From NCBI GenBank assembly GCA_048268885.1, contig JBLWUP010000020.1:30003-94002 (forward strand): a stretch of DNA of 64,000 nt, given 5' to 3'. This document shows, one piece after another, positions 49,620-57,629 of the stretch. Each line of letters begins with the position of its first letter. The stretch's first letter is position 1. Origin of the DNA: Pelagibius sp048268885 (lineage in GTDB: Bacteria > Pseudomonadota > Alphaproteobacteria > Kiloniellales > Kiloniellaceae). A program made the position numbers and the translations under genes. Below the pieces are notes generated by a model. That model saw nothing but the letters and a program-made list of their open reading frames with translations, was not told the origin of the DNA and ran no database searches.

Positions 49620-50549
49620 GTGGCCGTGGTGGTGCGCCTGGGCAATGCCCGCGCCGAGTGGTGGCGCGACGCGCTGGAGAAGCTGCTGCCCGGCGTCGAG
49701 GTGCGCCTGTGGGACAATCCCGGCGACAAGGCCGACATCGACTACGCCGTGGTGTGGAAACCGCCGCCGGGCGGGCTGAAGACCTTCCCCAACCTGAAGT
49801 GCATCGTTTCCATGGGCGCCGGCATCGACCACCTGCTGGCCGATCCTGAACTGCCCCTGCACCTGCCGGTGATCCGCACCGTCGGCGCGGACCTGCGCCA
49901 GCGCATGCGCGAGTACCTGGCGCTGCACGTGCTGCGCTTCCACCGCCGCCTGCCGGACATCCAGGCCGCCCAGCAGCGCAAGGCCTGGGACCAGGTCATC
50001 ACACCGCCCGCCCCGCAGCGGCATGTCGGCATCATGGGCCTCGGCAACATGGGCGCCGAGGCGGCCCACACCCTGGCGGAGCTGGGCTTCGCCGTGCGCG
50101 GCTGGTCGCGCCGCCCCAAGCGCCTGCATGGCATCACCTGCTTTCACGGCGAAGAACAGTTCGACGACTTCCTGGCGCGCAGCGAGATTCTCATCTGCCT
50201 GCTGCCGCTGACGCCGACCACCGAAGGAATTCTGAATCACCGCCTCTTCGCCAAACTGCCGAAGGGCGCCTGCCTCATCAACGTCGGCCGCGGCCAGCAC
50301 CTGGTGGAGAAAGATCTGATCCCGGCGCTGGACTCAGGCCAACTGGGCGGCGCCACCCTCGACGTGCTGCACAACGAGCCGCCGGCGGAGGATCACCCCT
50401 TCTGGGCCCACCCCAAGATCCTGCTGACCCCGCACATCGCCAGCCTCATCGACCCGGAAAGCGGCGCCAAGGTGATCGCCGAGAACCTGAAGCTCTTCAT
50501 GGCCGGCAAGCCGGTCCCCGACATGGTCGACTTGAAGCAGGGGTACTGA
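49620..50549 (+). CDS. GhrA-like 2-hydroxyacid dehydrogenase
   Basis: GTG start at 49620 with GAGGAG upstream gives 309 residues. The D-isomer 2-hydroxyacid dehydrogenase fold is shown by SMGAGIDHLLAD, NAD(P) motif VGIMGLGNMGAEAAHTLAELGFAV, INVGRGQHLVEKDLIPALDSGQLGGATLDVL (catalytic Arg region), NEPPAEDHPFW and LTPHIAS (catalytic His). GWSRRPK favours NADPH, as in glyoxylate/hydroxypyruvate reductase A. It could reduce glyoxylate, hydroxypyruvate or a related oxo-acid. It is directly followed by a nitroreductase gene (4-bp gap). Confidence 0.88.
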   Translation: MAVVVRLGNARAEWWRDALEKLLPGVEVRLWDNPGDKADIDYAVVWKPPPGGLKTFPNLKCIVSMGAGIDHLLADPELPLHLPVIRTVGADLRQRMREYLALHVLRFHRRLPDIQAAQQRKAWDQVITPPAPQRHVGIMGLGNMGAEAAHTLAELGFAVRGWSRRPKRLHGITCFHGEEQFDDFLARSEILICLLPLTPTTEGILNHRLFAKLPKGACLINVGRGQHLVEKDLIPALDSGQLGGATLDVLHNEPPAEDHPFWAHPKILLTPHIASLIDPESGAKVIAENLKLFMAGKPVPDMVDLKQGY

Positions 50550-50553
50550 TCGC

Positions 50554-51153
50554 ATGGCAACCGACCTGCCGCTGCACGACGCGCTCGCTGCGCGCCGCAG
50601 CGTCCGCGACTTTTCGGAAAAGCCCGTGCCGCTGGAAAGCCTGAAGCGGCTGGCTTGGGCGGCGCAGGGCGTCACCGGTGACGCGGGCAAGCGCACAGCG
50701 CCCTCGGCCCACGCGCTGCATCCCCTGCGCCTGCGGCTGGTCGCCGGAAATGTCGAGGGGCTGGCGCCCGGCCTCTACGACCTGGGCGGCAATCAGCCGG
50801 CCCCGAAGTTGGTTAAGACGGGTGACCCGCGCCCTGCTCTACAGGCCGCGGCCCTGGAGGAACAGCCTTGGGTCGGCAAGGCGGCGGCGCTGCTGGCGAT
50901 CTATGCCGACCTGGACGAGGTGACCCGTCACTTCGCCGAACAGCCACCCCTTGGCGAGCGTGGCGCCCGCTACCTCTACATCGAAGCAGGCGCGGCGGCG
51001 CAGAATACCCTGCTGCAGGCCACGGCGGAAGGCCTGGGCGGCGTGCTGGTCGCCGGTTTCCAGGACGCGGCGACCGCGCAGGTGCTGGGCCTCGAAGCGC
51101 CCCTCGCCCCCCTGCTCTACCTCTGTCTCGGGTGGCCGGCACAGGAGGCGTAA
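50554..51153 (+). CDS. nitroreductase-family (SagB/ThcOx-like) flavoprotein
   Basis: 199 residues. RRSVRDFSEKPVPLESLKRLAWAAQGVT is the FMN-binding nitroreductase start, followed by RTAPSAHALHPLRLRLVA, and EAGAAAQNTLLQATAEGLGGVLVAGF near the C-terminus. The short 'PSAHALHPL' type is seen in SagB-like stand-alone proteins. The substrate is unknown. It is the last of the rutR-EthD-GhrA-like run, and its stop is 98 bp before the carboxypeptidase gene. Confidence 0.88.
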   Translation: MATDLPLHDALAARRSVRDFSEKPVPLESLKRLAWAAQGVTGDAGKRTAPSAHALHPLRLRLVAGNVEGLAPGLYDLGGNQPAPKLVKTGDPRPALQAAALEEQPWVGKAAALLAIYADLDEVTRHFAEQPPLGERGARYLYIEAGAAAQNTLLQATAEGLGGVLVAGFQDAATAQVLGLEAPLAPLLYLCLGWPAQEA

Positions 51154-51251
51154 ACAGCGACAAATCGGAGCTAGCTCCAGCCAGCAGGCTTCTCATGGGC
51201 GACCTGGCGGCCTATTCTGCGCCCAGGGCTGTCGACCGGGAAAAGAACAGC

Positions 51252-52487
51252 ATGAGAAAGGCTTGGGACATCGGGGTCCTGACCGCCGTCCTGTTCGGGC
51301 TGGCGTTGAGCCTCATCGCGCCGCAGGGCGCGGTGGCCAAGGGGAGTCTGCCCGAGCCCGCCTACCTGGTGATCGACGCCGACAGCGGCGCGGTCCTGGC
51401 GCAGCAGAACGCCAACCAGCCCTGGTATCCCGCCTCCGTCACCAAGGCCATGAGCGCCTACATGGTCTTCCAGGCCCTCGCCGACGGCCGGCTGAGCTTA
51501 AAGGACCGCGTTAAGATTTCGCCCAAGGCCGCCAGCCAGCCGCCCGGCAAGCTGGGCCTCGGCGCCGGCACCAAGGTCAGCGTGAAGCTGCTGCTGGAGG
51601 CGATGATCGTGCGCTCGGCCAACGATGCCGCTGTGGCCCTGGCCGAGGCGGTCAGCGGCAGCGAACCCGCCTTCGCCAGCGCCATGACGCGCCAGGCCCA
51701 GGCCCTCGGCATGACCCAGACGGTCTTCGCCAACGCCTCCGGCCTGCCCGACGTGGCGCAGGTGACGAGCGCGCGCGACCTGGCCCTGCTGGGCCGCGCC
51801 CTGATGACCGACTTCCCCGACCGCTTCGACCTGTTCAGCAAGCGCCAGGTGTCGTTCAACGGGCAGGTCCGGCCTTCGATCATGAGCTGGCTGCGCGCCT
51901 ACAAGGGGGCCGAGGGGATCAAGACCGGCTTCACCTGCGGCTCCGGCTACAACCTGCTGGCCGCTGCGAAGCGCGACGGCCGGCGGCTCATCGGGGTCGT
52001 GCTCGGCGCGCGCAGCGGCGGCGACCGCAACGTGCGCATGAGGAAGCTCATGGACGCCGGCTTCGCCACGCCGCGGGAAGCCACCTCCGGCGCCGTTCTC
52101 GTCCGGGCCCTGCGCGGCCATGCCCGCAGCGCCGCGCCCTACGTGCTGGGCGGCGGCCGCTGCGCCGTGGCGCCCAGCCCGGGGACCGAGCACATGGTGG
52201 CTGGCAAGCTGCCCGGCTGGGGGCTGGTGTTCGGCTCCTTCGTCAGCAAGGACGCGGCCAGCCAACGCATCTCGCAGAACCAGGCCGCGCTGAAAGAGGT
52301 CGTCGGCAAGGGCGAGCCGGCGATTATCGCGCGGACCAGCATCGCCACCCACCGCTACAGCGCCTTGCTGGTCGGGCTGGCGCAGGAGGACGCGGGCTCG
52401 GCCTGCCAGCATTTACAGGAGCTCGGGGTCTACTGCCTCGCCGTACCGCCCAAGCTGCTGAACAATCCGCACGCGCTGTGGCGCTGA
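51252..52487 (+). CDS. D-alanyl-D-alanine carboxypeptidase (PBP5 type) with SPOR-like tail
   Basis: ATG at 51252 gives 411 residues with a signal peptide (ending AVAKG). The penicillin-binding motifs are all there: PASVTKAMS (S62-x-x-K65), RSANDAA (S122-x-N124) and GIKTGFTCGSGY (K224-T-G). The enzyme trims the terminal D-Ala of peptidoglycan stem peptides in the periplasm. From about residue 315, GKLPGWGLVFGSFVSKDAASQRI looks like a SPOR domain that binds denuded glycan at the division site. The usual C-terminal membrane anchor helix is not obvious. Confidence 0.92.
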   Translation: MRKAWDIGVLTAVLFGLALSLIAPQGAVAKGSLPEPAYLVIDADSGAVLAQQNANQPWYPASVTKAMSAYMVFQALADGRLSLKDRVKISPKAASQPPGKLGLGAGTKVSVKLLLEAMIVRSANDAAVALAEAVSGSEPAFASAMTRQAQALGMTQTVFANASGLPDVAQVTSARDLALLGRALMTDFPDRFDLFSKRQVSFNGQVRPSIMSWLRAYKGAEGIKTGFTCGSGYNLLAAAKRDGRRLIGVVLGARSGGDRNVRMRKLMDAGFATPREATSGAVLVRALRGHARSAAPYVLGGGRCAVAPSPGTEHMVAGKLPGWGLVFGSFVSKDAASQRISQNQAALKEVVGKGEPAIIARTSIATHRYSALLVGLAQEDAGSACQHLQELGVYCLAVPPKLLNNPHALWR

Positions 52488-52488
52488 C

Positions 52489-53067
52489 ATGAGCGGGCCG
52501 GGCAGCGCCAAGAGCGAGCGCGAAAAGATGGTGAGCGGCCTGCCCTACACCATCATGGATCCAGAACTGATCGAGCTGCGCGAGACCGCGCGGCGCGCGT
52601 TCTATGCCTACAACTGCTCGGACCCCATGGAAGGCGACCCGCCGAGCCCCATCCTCACAGAGCTGCTCGGCGGCTTCGGCGCGGGCGCCTTCGTCGAGGC
52701 GCCTTTCCGCTGCGCCTATGGGGTCAACACCTTCTTGGGCGACGAAGTCTTCCTCAACACCGGCTGCGTCATCCTGGACTGCACGCGCGTCGAGATCGGC
52801 GCCAAGACGCTGATCGGCCCGGCGGTGCAGATCTACACGGCCGAGCACCCGCTCGACCCGGAACTGCGCGCGACCGCATCCGAGACGGCCCGGCCGGTCA
52901 TCCTGGGACGCAACGTGTGGATCGGCGGCGGCGCCATCCTGCTGCCGGGCGTCACCGTCGGCGACGACGCCATCGTCGGCGCCGGCAGCGTGGTGACCAA
53001 GGACATCCCCGCCGGCTGTGTCGCCGTCGGCAATCCGGCGAGGGTGATCAAGCAGACCGGCGCCTAG
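52489..53067 (+). CDS. maltose O-acetyltransferase-like LbH acetyltransferase
   Basis: The ATG lies 1 bp after the previous stop; 192 residues. The N-terminal helical part (MVSGLPYTIMDPELIELRETARRAFYAYN) is the Maa/NodL-type cap. A left-handed beta-helix follows with hexapeptide repeats (FLGDEVFLNTGCVILDCTRVEIG), the catalytic His in YTAEHPLD, and IGGGAILLPGVTVGDDAIVGAGSVVTKDIPA. It transfers acetyl from acetyl-CoA to a sugar. The substrate and link to the carboxypeptidase gene are unknown. Confidence 0.92.
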   Translation: MSGPGSAKSEREKMVSGLPYTIMDPELIELRETARRAFYAYNCSDPMEGDPPSPILTELLGGFGAGAFVEAPFRCAYGVNTFLGDEVFLNTGCVILDCTRVEIGAKTLIGPAVQIYTAEHPLDPELRATASETARPVILGRNVWIGGGAILLPGVTVGDDAIVGAGSVVTKDIPAGCVAVGNPARVIKQTGA

Positions 53068-53206
53068 CGCCTGCCTGACATAAACGTGATCCGGATCATC
53101 GCGCCGGCGTGAAATACACGGCGGCTCCGCAGCGTAAGTGGAGCGCGAGGCCGGGCCCGGCGTGGCCCCGCTCTCGCGCGATCCATCCCTGTCAGGAGCC
53201 TTACCC

Positions 53207-54016
53207 ATGAAACTCTCGGCCTTTCTTACCTCTGGACTGCTGGCCGGCTTGACGCTGGCGGGCGCGGCCGGCGCCCAGGCCGGCCCCCTCACCGACCCCT
53301 CCATCGCCCACATGCCCAAGGACGGCGTGGTGCGCCTCTTCGGGCCAGGCGGCCCGCACACGGCCTACATCAAGGCGGCCAAGGCCTACGAAGCCAAGAC
53401 CGGCACCAAGGTCGAGGTGGTCTTCGGGCCGGAAAGCCGCTGGAGAAAGGATGCCCAGGCCGGCGCCGACATCCTCTTCGGCAGTTCCGAACAATCGATG
53501 ACGGCCTTCCTGGAGAACTACGGTTTCGTGAAGAGCGACAACGTCGAGCCGCTCTACACCCGGCACAGCGTCATCGTCGTGCAGAAGGGAAACCCGAAGC
53601 ACATCACCGGCTTCAACGACCTGCTGCAGCCCGGCATGAAGGTCGTCGTCACCGAAGGCAAGGGTGTCTACAACACCTCGGGCACCGGCGTCTGGGAAGA
53701 CGTCGCCGGGCGCCTCGGCTCCCTCGAGGACGTGAAGACGCTGCGCGCCAATATCGCTTCCTTCGAGAAAGGCAGCGGCGCCAGCTTCCGGGCCTTCAAG
53801 GAAATGACCGCCGACGGCTGGATCACCTGGATCCACTGGCCGGTCACCAATGCCGATGTCGCCGACTACGTCGAGATCGAGCCGGAGCGCCGCATCTACC
53901 GGGTCACCAACGTGGTGCTCACCCCCGCCGCGGACCCGGCGGCGCCCGACTTCATCGCCTTCGTGAAGAGCGCCGAGGGCGCCGCCCTTTTTGCCAGTGA
54001 GGGCTGGACCCGCTGA
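53207..54016 (+). CDS. AcfC-like periplasmic substrate-binding protein
   Basis: ATG at 53207 (AGGAGCC upstream) gives 269 residues with a signal peptide (ending AGAQAG). VVRLFGPGGPHTAYIKAAKAYEAKTGTKVEVVFGPESRWRKDAQAGADILFGSSEQSM resembles accessory colonization factor AcfC and the molybdate/sulfate-type binding protein fold. WITWIHWPVTNADVADYVEIE is typical of AcfC. AcfC homologues lack ABC partners, and none is nearby. It may bind an oxyanion or organic anion (for example a dicarboxylate). Confidence 0.87.
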   Translation: MKLSAFLTSGLLAGLTLAGAAGAQAGPLTDPSIAHMPKDGVVRLFGPGGPHTAYIKAAKAYEAKTGTKVEVVFGPESRWRKDAQAGADILFGSSEQSMTAFLENYGFVKSDNVEPLYTRHSVIVVQKGNPKHITGFNDLLQPGMKVVVTEGKGVYNTSGTGVWEDVAGRLGSLEDVKTLRANIASFEKGSGASFRAFKEMTADGWITWIHWPVTNADVADYVEIEPERRIYRVTNVVLTPAADPAAPDFIAFVKSAEGAALFASEGWTR

Positions 54017-54266
54017 CGGGCGGAAACCGATGACGGCCGGGCCGCGGCGACGCGATCCGGTCGCCTGGCCGTTTCCCCGGCGATGCTTGGGCGCAAGGGA
54101 CACGGTCGCGGCAGGCCGACCGCACAACCGAGAGGAGTCCCCTATCCAAGAGAATGCAGGGCTCCACGATGTTTCAGGTTGAAGAGTACCTTAGGCCTAT
54201 GACAATCTCCATATAGTTTATAGGGTTTTTGGCTTATTCAACCGGACACAATCGGCGGTTAACTCC

Positions 54267-54683
54267 TTGAATAAATTCGAATGGCTTGAAAGCTTCGAGC
54301 TGCGGGTGCCGGAAATCGACGGCGACCACCGCGCCATGCTGGACCTCATGAAGGCGGTCCGGACCGCCGCCGCCGCCGGCAACCGGGAGCGGGTCGAGCA
54401 TTATCTCGACCGCCTCTTCGCCGTCACCCAGAACCATTTCATGCGCGAGGAGACCTTGCTGCTGCGCTGGGGCTATCCCGACGCCAAGATGCACGCCAAC
54501 TACCACCAGCGTCTGTTGGACCGGGCCAAGGCGGTGCGGCGGGCCTGCGCCCAGATCGAATCTCCGGAAGCCTTCGAGGAATGCTGCGACGAGATGATGA
54601 CCTTCCTGGTCGACGACGTGGTGCGCGGCGACATGAAGATGAAGTCCTTCCTGGAGAGCAACGGCCTCACCCTGCCGAGTTAG
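54267..54683 (+). CDS. bacteriohemerythrin-like protein with one ligand changed
   Basis: TTG start at 54267 without a strong ribosome site; 138 residues, normal for a stand-alone bacteriohemerythrin. The start LNKFEWLESFELRVPEIDGDHRAML carries H21. The next ligands are NHFMREE (H57, E61) and KMHANYHQRLL (H76, H80). In the last helix, FLVDDVVRGDMKMKSFL has D122 but Asp117 where the usual HxxxxD His would be. Family members bind O2 at a di-iron site; loss of one His may alter or abolish O2 binding. Confidence 0.88.
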   Translation: MNKFEWLESFELRVPEIDGDHRAMLDLMKAVRTAAAAGNRERVEHYLDRLFAVTQNHFMREETLLLRWGYPDAKMHANYHQRLLDRAKAVRRACAQIESPEAFEECCDEMMTFLVDDVVRGDMKMKSFLESNGLTLPS

Positions 54684-54785
54684 GACGCCAAGCGCCGGCC
54701 GTCGTCGCAGATCCTGGAACACGGCATCGATAGGGAGAGAGGAGCCCAGCGGAACGGCGGCACATCGCCGCTCCGCCGCTCAGCG

Positions 54786-55205
54786 CTAGAATGAAACGCA
54801 GGACTCTCCGGCATCGACGCGCATGACGCTTTCCTGCTGGAAACGGTCCTTGTAGGCCGCGCGGATGTCCTCGATCGCCGTTTCCTTCTCGACCGACGGG
54901 TCGTAGAGAATGATCAGCACCGCCGAGGTCTCCTTGGTGACGATCCCCTTGCTGTTGCGCCACTGGCCGTTGCCGGTCAGCACCGTCAGGCCGTCGGGAA
55001 AGCGCGGCGTGACTTCCTCGTCAAGGAAGGCCGCCCACTCGGCCGAGGTCACCGGCGCGCCGCCGGGACGCTGGGTGCCGAAGTAGAGCTCCAGCCGGGC
55101 CATGGGAAAGGCGCCCTCCTTGCAGTCCAGCGCCTGCGCCGGCGACAGCGGCAACGCCAGGGAGACGGCCAGGATGCTGGGGAACAGCAGGCGGAACAGC
55201 AACAT
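54786..55205 (-). CDS. DUF3574 secreted protein
   Basis: ATG at 55205 (CAGGAGTT upstream) gives 139 residues with a signal peptide (ending AQAL). The mature part ARLELYFGTQRPGGAPVTSAEWAAFLDEEVTPRFPDGLTVLTGNGQWRNSKG, then SAVLIILYDPSVEKETAIEDIRAAYKDRFQQESVMRV, matches the DUF3574 family. Two Cys (near the N-terminus and GESCVSF at the end) may pair. The function of the family is unknown. Single gene, convergent with the hemerythrin gene. Confidence 0.85.
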   Translation of the reverse strand: MLLFRLLFPSILAVSLALPLSPAQALDCKEGAFPMARLELYFGTQRPGGAPVTSAEWAAFLDEEVTPRFPDGLTVLTGNGQWRNSKGIVTKETSAVLIILYDPSVEKETAIEDIRAAYKDRFQQESVMRVDAGESCVSF

Positions 55206-55471
55206 CGCGAACTCCTGAGAGCAAAGCACGGCATGAGAGTAAGTCAGCAGACACCTCGCCCGCTACAGGCGTCAACAGCGGCGGGGGGCCGCATAAATCA
55301 TTGGATTACACACAATAGTCTTTGCGCATCATGGCGCCCCCTTGGTTAAATGGTTTTGCCGTGTAAGTGCCCTGAGGCGATTCCGGCCCGCTTGTCCGCC
55401 CTGTACTCCTTGGCGAGTGCTCTCCGGCAAGCGCTCCCTGACGCCGAACGGCCGCAGCTGGAGGTATTGCC

Positions 55472-56797
55472 ATGACAAAGAAGCACACCCCTCGCCACAG
55501 TCCTTACCTTGGCCGGACGCTGGCCGTGGCCGCGAGCCTGCTCTTCGCTTCCTCTGCCGCTCTGGCGGACGAAACCTGCCAGTCGCCCTATATGGCGAAG
55601 ATCACCGGCGAAGAGGAATACGTCTACGTCTGGACCCTCGGCATGGAGGGGCTCGGCGACGGCTCCGACAAGCTGGTGACCGTCGACGTGCGCTCGGGCT
55701 CGCCGACCTTCGGCCAGGTGATCGACGTGGACTCCGTCGGCGGGCGCCACGAGGCGCATCACGGCGGCCTGACCGACGACCGCCGCCTCTACTGGGTCTC
55801 GGGCCTGGACAGCAGCATGATCTTCCTTTTCGACATCGCCAGCGATCCGGCGAACCCGAAGCTGGTCAGGACCATCGACGACTTCGAGGAAAAGAGCGGC
55901 GGCGTGGTCGGCCCGCACGGCGCCTATGCCCTGCCGGGGCGCGTGCTCATCTCCGGCCTGTCGAACAGCAAGAAGACCGGCCAGACCGGTCTGGTCGAAT
56001 ACACCAACGACGGCGAGTACATCGCCACCCATTGGATGCCGACGGCGGAAAACCCGCAGGGCGCGATCAATGGCGACAAGGCCGACGGCTACGGCTACGA
56101 CGCCCGCGTGCTGCCGCGGCGCAACGTCATGCTGTCGTCCTCCTTCACTGGGTGGAACAACTACATGCGCCCGCTGGGCGAAGTGGTGAACGACCCCGAG
56201 GCGATGAAGGCCTTCGGCGGCACCATGGTGCTGTGGGACTTCCACGCCCGCAAGCCGCGCCAGGTCTTCGAGGTGCCGGGCGTGCCGCTGGAAGTGCGCT
56301 GGGCCTGGGGACCGAACAACAACTACGCCTTTACCTCCACCGCTCTCACCTCCCAGATCTGGCTGGTCTACGAGGACGAGAACCAGGAATGGCACGCCGA
56401 GGCGGTGGCCGACATCGGCGATCCGGCGACGCTGCCCCTGCCGGTGGACATCAGTCTCAGCGCCGATGACTCGACGCTCATCGTCAACAGCTTCCTGGAC
56501 GGCATGACGCGGATCTACGACGTCACCGACCCGCACGCGCCGAAACAGATTTACGAGAAGAAGATCGCCAGCCAGGTGAACATGGTCTCGCAGAGCTGGG
56601 ACGGCGAGCGCCTCTACTACACCTCCTCGCTGCTGGCCAACTGGGACAAGACCGGCGACGAGAATGATCAGTTCCTCAAGGCCTACTTCTGGGAGGATCA
56701 GGAACTGAAGCCGCGTTTCGAGATCGACTTCATCGCGGAAGAGCTCGGGCGTCCGCACCTGATGCGCTTCGGCTCGGCGGCGCTTTACGGCAACTGA
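55472..56797 (+). CDS. mtoX: methanethiol oxidase / selenium-binding protein SBP56 family
   Basis: 441 residues with a signal peptide (MTKKH...LLFASSAALADE), so periplasmic as MtoX of Hyphomicrobium. GGRHEAHHGGLTDDRRLYW, GPHGAYALPGRVLISGLSN, KADGYGYDARVLPRRNVMLSSSFTGW and FEVPGVPLEVRWAWGPNNNYAF show the SBP56 beta-propeller with its metal-binding His residues. MtoX oxidises methanethiol to formaldehyde, hydrogen sulfide and hydrogen peroxide with copper. The next gene encodes a SCO-type copper chaperone, which is the known mtoX partner. GGAGG precedes the ATG. Confidence 0.92.
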   Translation: MTKKHTPRHSPYLGRTLAVAASLLFASSAALADETCQSPYMAKITGEEEYVYVWTLGMEGLGDGSDKLVTVDVRSGSPTFGQVIDVDSVGGRHEAHHGGLTDDRRLYWVSGLDSSMIFLFDIASDPANPKLVRTIDDFEEKSGGVVGPHGAYALPGRVLISGLSNSKKTGQTGLVEYTNDGEYIATHWMPTAENPQGAINGDKADGYGYDARVLPRRNVMLSSSFTGWNNYMRPLGEVVNDPEAMKAFGGTMVLWDFHARKPRQVFEVPGVPLEVRWAWGPNNNYAFTSTALTSQIWLVYEDENQEWHAEAVADIGDPATLPLPVDISLSADDSTLIVNSFLDGMTRIYDVTDPHAPKQIYEKKIASQVNMVSQSWDGERLYYTSSLLANWDKTGDENDQFLKAYFWEDQELKPRFEIDFIAEELGRPHLMRFGSAALYGN

Positions 56798-56807
56798 TGT
56801 TGCAAGC

Positions 56808-56834
56808 CCGGAGGAGGCATCGCGCCTCCTCCGG
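56808..56834. other. intra-operon GC hairpin
   Basis: CCGGAGGAGGC-ATCGC-GCCTCCTCCGG is a perfect 11-bp inverted repeat between mtoX and sco. There is no T-run, so it more likely stabilises the mtoX message 3' end or attenuates read-through than fully terminates. Confidence 0.6.
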
Positions 56835-56854
56835 CAAGCCTTCGTGAGAACCGC

Positions 56855-57538
56855 ATGAAAACCTTCTATCTGCTGAGCGCCGTTGCGCTCGCCGTTCTGA
56901 CGCCGGTCACGGCTTCGGCGCACGATCCCGCGCCCAAAGTGGAAATCGAAGGACCCGCCGACGCCTATGTCTACGAGCTCGCCGCCCCCGGAACCTATGA
57001 CCTGCCGCGCATCCGCGAGGCCGCCGACGCGGCGCTGCTGGACGAGAACGGCCAGCCGGTCGACCTGGCCGGGCTCTATAAGGGCCGCCTCACCATCCTC
57101 GCCTTCATGTACCTGCGTTGCGGCGACGTCTGTCCCCTGGCCATGACGCGCATGGCGGATCTGCAGGTCCTGGCGGCCGACGACCCGGCGCTGTCGCGGA
57201 AGCTGCAGCTCATCTCGCTCAGCTTCGACCCCGCCTACGACACACCCGCGCGCATGGCCGAGCACGGCCAAGCGATGCGCCTGCCAGATGCCGCCGCGCC
57301 GGACTGGTTGTTCCTCACGTCGGAAAGCGAAGCGGTTCTCGCGCCGGTGCTGAAAGCCTACAACCAGCCGGTGGGCCGCAAGGCCGACCCTGATGATCCC
57401 AGCGGCCCGCTCAGTCACCTGCTGCGCGTCTTCCTGGTCGACGGCGACGGCACCATCCGCAACATCTACAGCGCCGACTTCCTCGACCCGCGCCTGCTGA
57501 TGAACGACCTGAAGACGCTGCTGATGCAAGGCAGCTAG
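56855..57538 (+). CDS. SCO1/SenC-type copper chaperone
   Basis: 227 residues with a signal peptide (ending ASAHD). The thioredoxin fold carries the copper motif YLRCGDVCPLA (C89, C93) and the distant His in GPLSHLLRVFLVDGDG. SCO proteins deliver copper to cytochrome oxidase or other copper enzymes in the periplasm. Placed 57 bp after mtoX, it probably loads copper into methanethiol oxidase. Confidence 0.92.
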   Translation: MKTFYLLSAVALAVLTPVTASAHDPAPKVEIEGPADAYVYELAAPGTYDLPRIREAADAALLDENGQPVDLAGLYKGRLTILAFMYLRCGDVCPLAMTRMADLQVLAADDPALSRKLQLISLSFDPAYDTPARMAEHGQAMRLPDAAAPDWLFLTSESEAVLAPVLKAYNQPVGRKADPDDPSGPLSHLLRVFLVDGDGTIRNIYSADFLDPRLLMNDLKTLLMQGS

Positions 57539-57629
57539 ACCCCGGCGCGGCGTTGACGCTTGACTTCCACACGGCAGAGGCGAAGCATTCCGATCTACAA
57601 TCGGGAAAAGTCAGATCGGGAGGTGTGCG

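Noticed and set aside
55346..57529. Long minus-strand open frame (727 codons) opposite mtoX and sco
   Set aside because: It spans two well-supported plus-strand genes and their spacer without any recognisable domain.
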